Assembly (NCBI GenBank): GCA_008973525.1
Contig: WACJ01000262.1
Location: 62,001-126,000 of the forward strand
Length of the DNA: 64,000 bases
Reading direction: 5' to 3'
DNA from: Stenopsyche tienmushanensis
Taxonomy: Eukaryota > Arthropoda > Insecta > Trichoptera > Stenopsychidae
Positions 63,350 through 64,000 of this stretch are shown here, in pieces (positions within the stretch are counted from its first letter, which is position 1; each line of letters starts with the position of its first letter). The notes below the pieces were generated by a model. It was not told where the DNA came from. It did not search any database and saw only the letters and a list, made by a program, of their open reading frames with translations. Both the position numbers and the translations under genes were made by a program.

Positions 63350-64000
63350 TTATAAATTGGATTCATAAGACTCTACTGTCTCACCGCCGGTTGTTGATCT
63401 GCAATGGAAAAAATGTTGTTTTATTAAATAGATAAATTTAGATATATCTAGATGTAAATTACAATCATACCTCAGATTAACGGATTCTTTTAGATAATTT
63501 GGTAAAGACATGTGAATTTCATCTTCTGAATCAAATTCTTTGAGGATTTCTTCCTTCACCGCTTCATCCTTGAGGTAGCCCATATTTTCATGAGCATTGA
63601 CTATAAACATCGTTATTAATATGAATGTATGAAAATTGTGTGAGAATACTTTTGTTTTGCAATTGAATACGTACACATTTCATCATTGGAGTATCTTGGG
63701 GGCAAATCAGCGTCCCAGAAATTTTCATCGGGTGAATAAAATTCTAAACCGTACAAAGGTGGTACAGTTTGATGAGGCGTAGGGAACATTGATCCATCAT
63801 TTTTATTTTTGTCATCTACATCATTATACTGTATGTAATCATCTCTGAAAAATATTTTTTTAGTGCAATCAATAATTAAGCAAAAAATTTGATCTTATTT
63901 TCATTTTTAACTCACCTCGATGTATTCCCATAGAAATCAAACTTCCAGTTTAAGAAAAAGCCAATAATAATCAAAACTATTATACATATTGTTACGCCGA
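63350..64000 (-). CDS. C-terminal part of a single-pass membrane protein with two PPxY motifs
   Basis: The gene runs off the right edge. Exons 64000-63916 (partial), 63844-63675, 63600-63471 and 63398-63350 join in phase (2, 1, 2). The first visible exon encodes a transmembrane segment (GVTICIIVLIIIGFFL) followed by NWKFDFYGNTS. The cytoplasmic or exposed tail is acidic, with VPPLYG and LPPRYS, both fitting PPxY ligands of WW-domain ubiquitin ligases, then a charged helix (DEAVKEEILKEFDSEDE) and the stop. Insect Commissureless and Ndfip-type adaptors share this layout (one or few membrane spans plus PY motifs), but I see no further signature, so no name is given. The splice sites are good and the frame is open throughout. 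Confidence 0.72.

Overview
The window is AT-rich, intron-containing nuclear DNA of an insect. Short exons with GT-AG introns, single-copy animal genes (REEP5-type protein, mRpS16, ECSIT, a ZAD zinc-finger protein, uridine phosphorylase, a Kir channel) and dense mariner, piggyBac-like, R1-like LINE and Helitron-like debris all fit. Short repeats resembling the Helitron-like elements common in moths and butterflies point to Lepidoptera, but only as an inference. No rRNA, intact tRNA or CRISPR array was seen.

Layout. 1-3.6 kb: repeats only. 3.6-7.5 kb (-): uridine phosphorylase, six exons. 7.5-14 kb: transposon debris with a decayed 1-kb mariner at 11.2-12.2 kb. 14-22.7 kb (+): REEP5/6-type ER-shaping protein; its long first intron is full of transposons and hides an alternative first exon, and a possible alternative last exon lies at 25.2 kb. 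22.7-28.5 kb: a 1.5-kb element with long inverted repeats, then another mariner. 28.5-29.1 kb (-): mitochondrial ribosomal protein S16. 30.6-34.0 kb (-): ZAD plus six-finger C2H2 protein, head to head with ECSIT (34.6-37.1 kb, +). 38.3-38.7 kb (+): a tiny secreted Gly/Lys-rich peptide. 40.8-52.7 kb (-): four tandem paralogues of a small secreted family, one lacking its middle exons, one frameshifted and two intact. 55.0-59.3 kb (-): a divergent inward-rectifier K+ channel with a 246-residue N-terminal extension. 63.3-64.0 kb (-): the C-terminal part of a single-pass membrane protein with two PPxY motifs.

The genes do not form one pathway. REEP is an ER membrane protein; mRpS16 and ECSIT are mitochondrial. 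The most unusual part is the 12-kb tandem array of secreted proteins. Its members share exon boundaries, cysteines and a C-terminal motif but differ in completeness, and part of their intergenic DNA is duplicated as well: a rapidly turning over gene family caught in the act. All exon joins were worked out by reading splice sites and phases by eye. Every multi-exon model reported as intact closes in frame.
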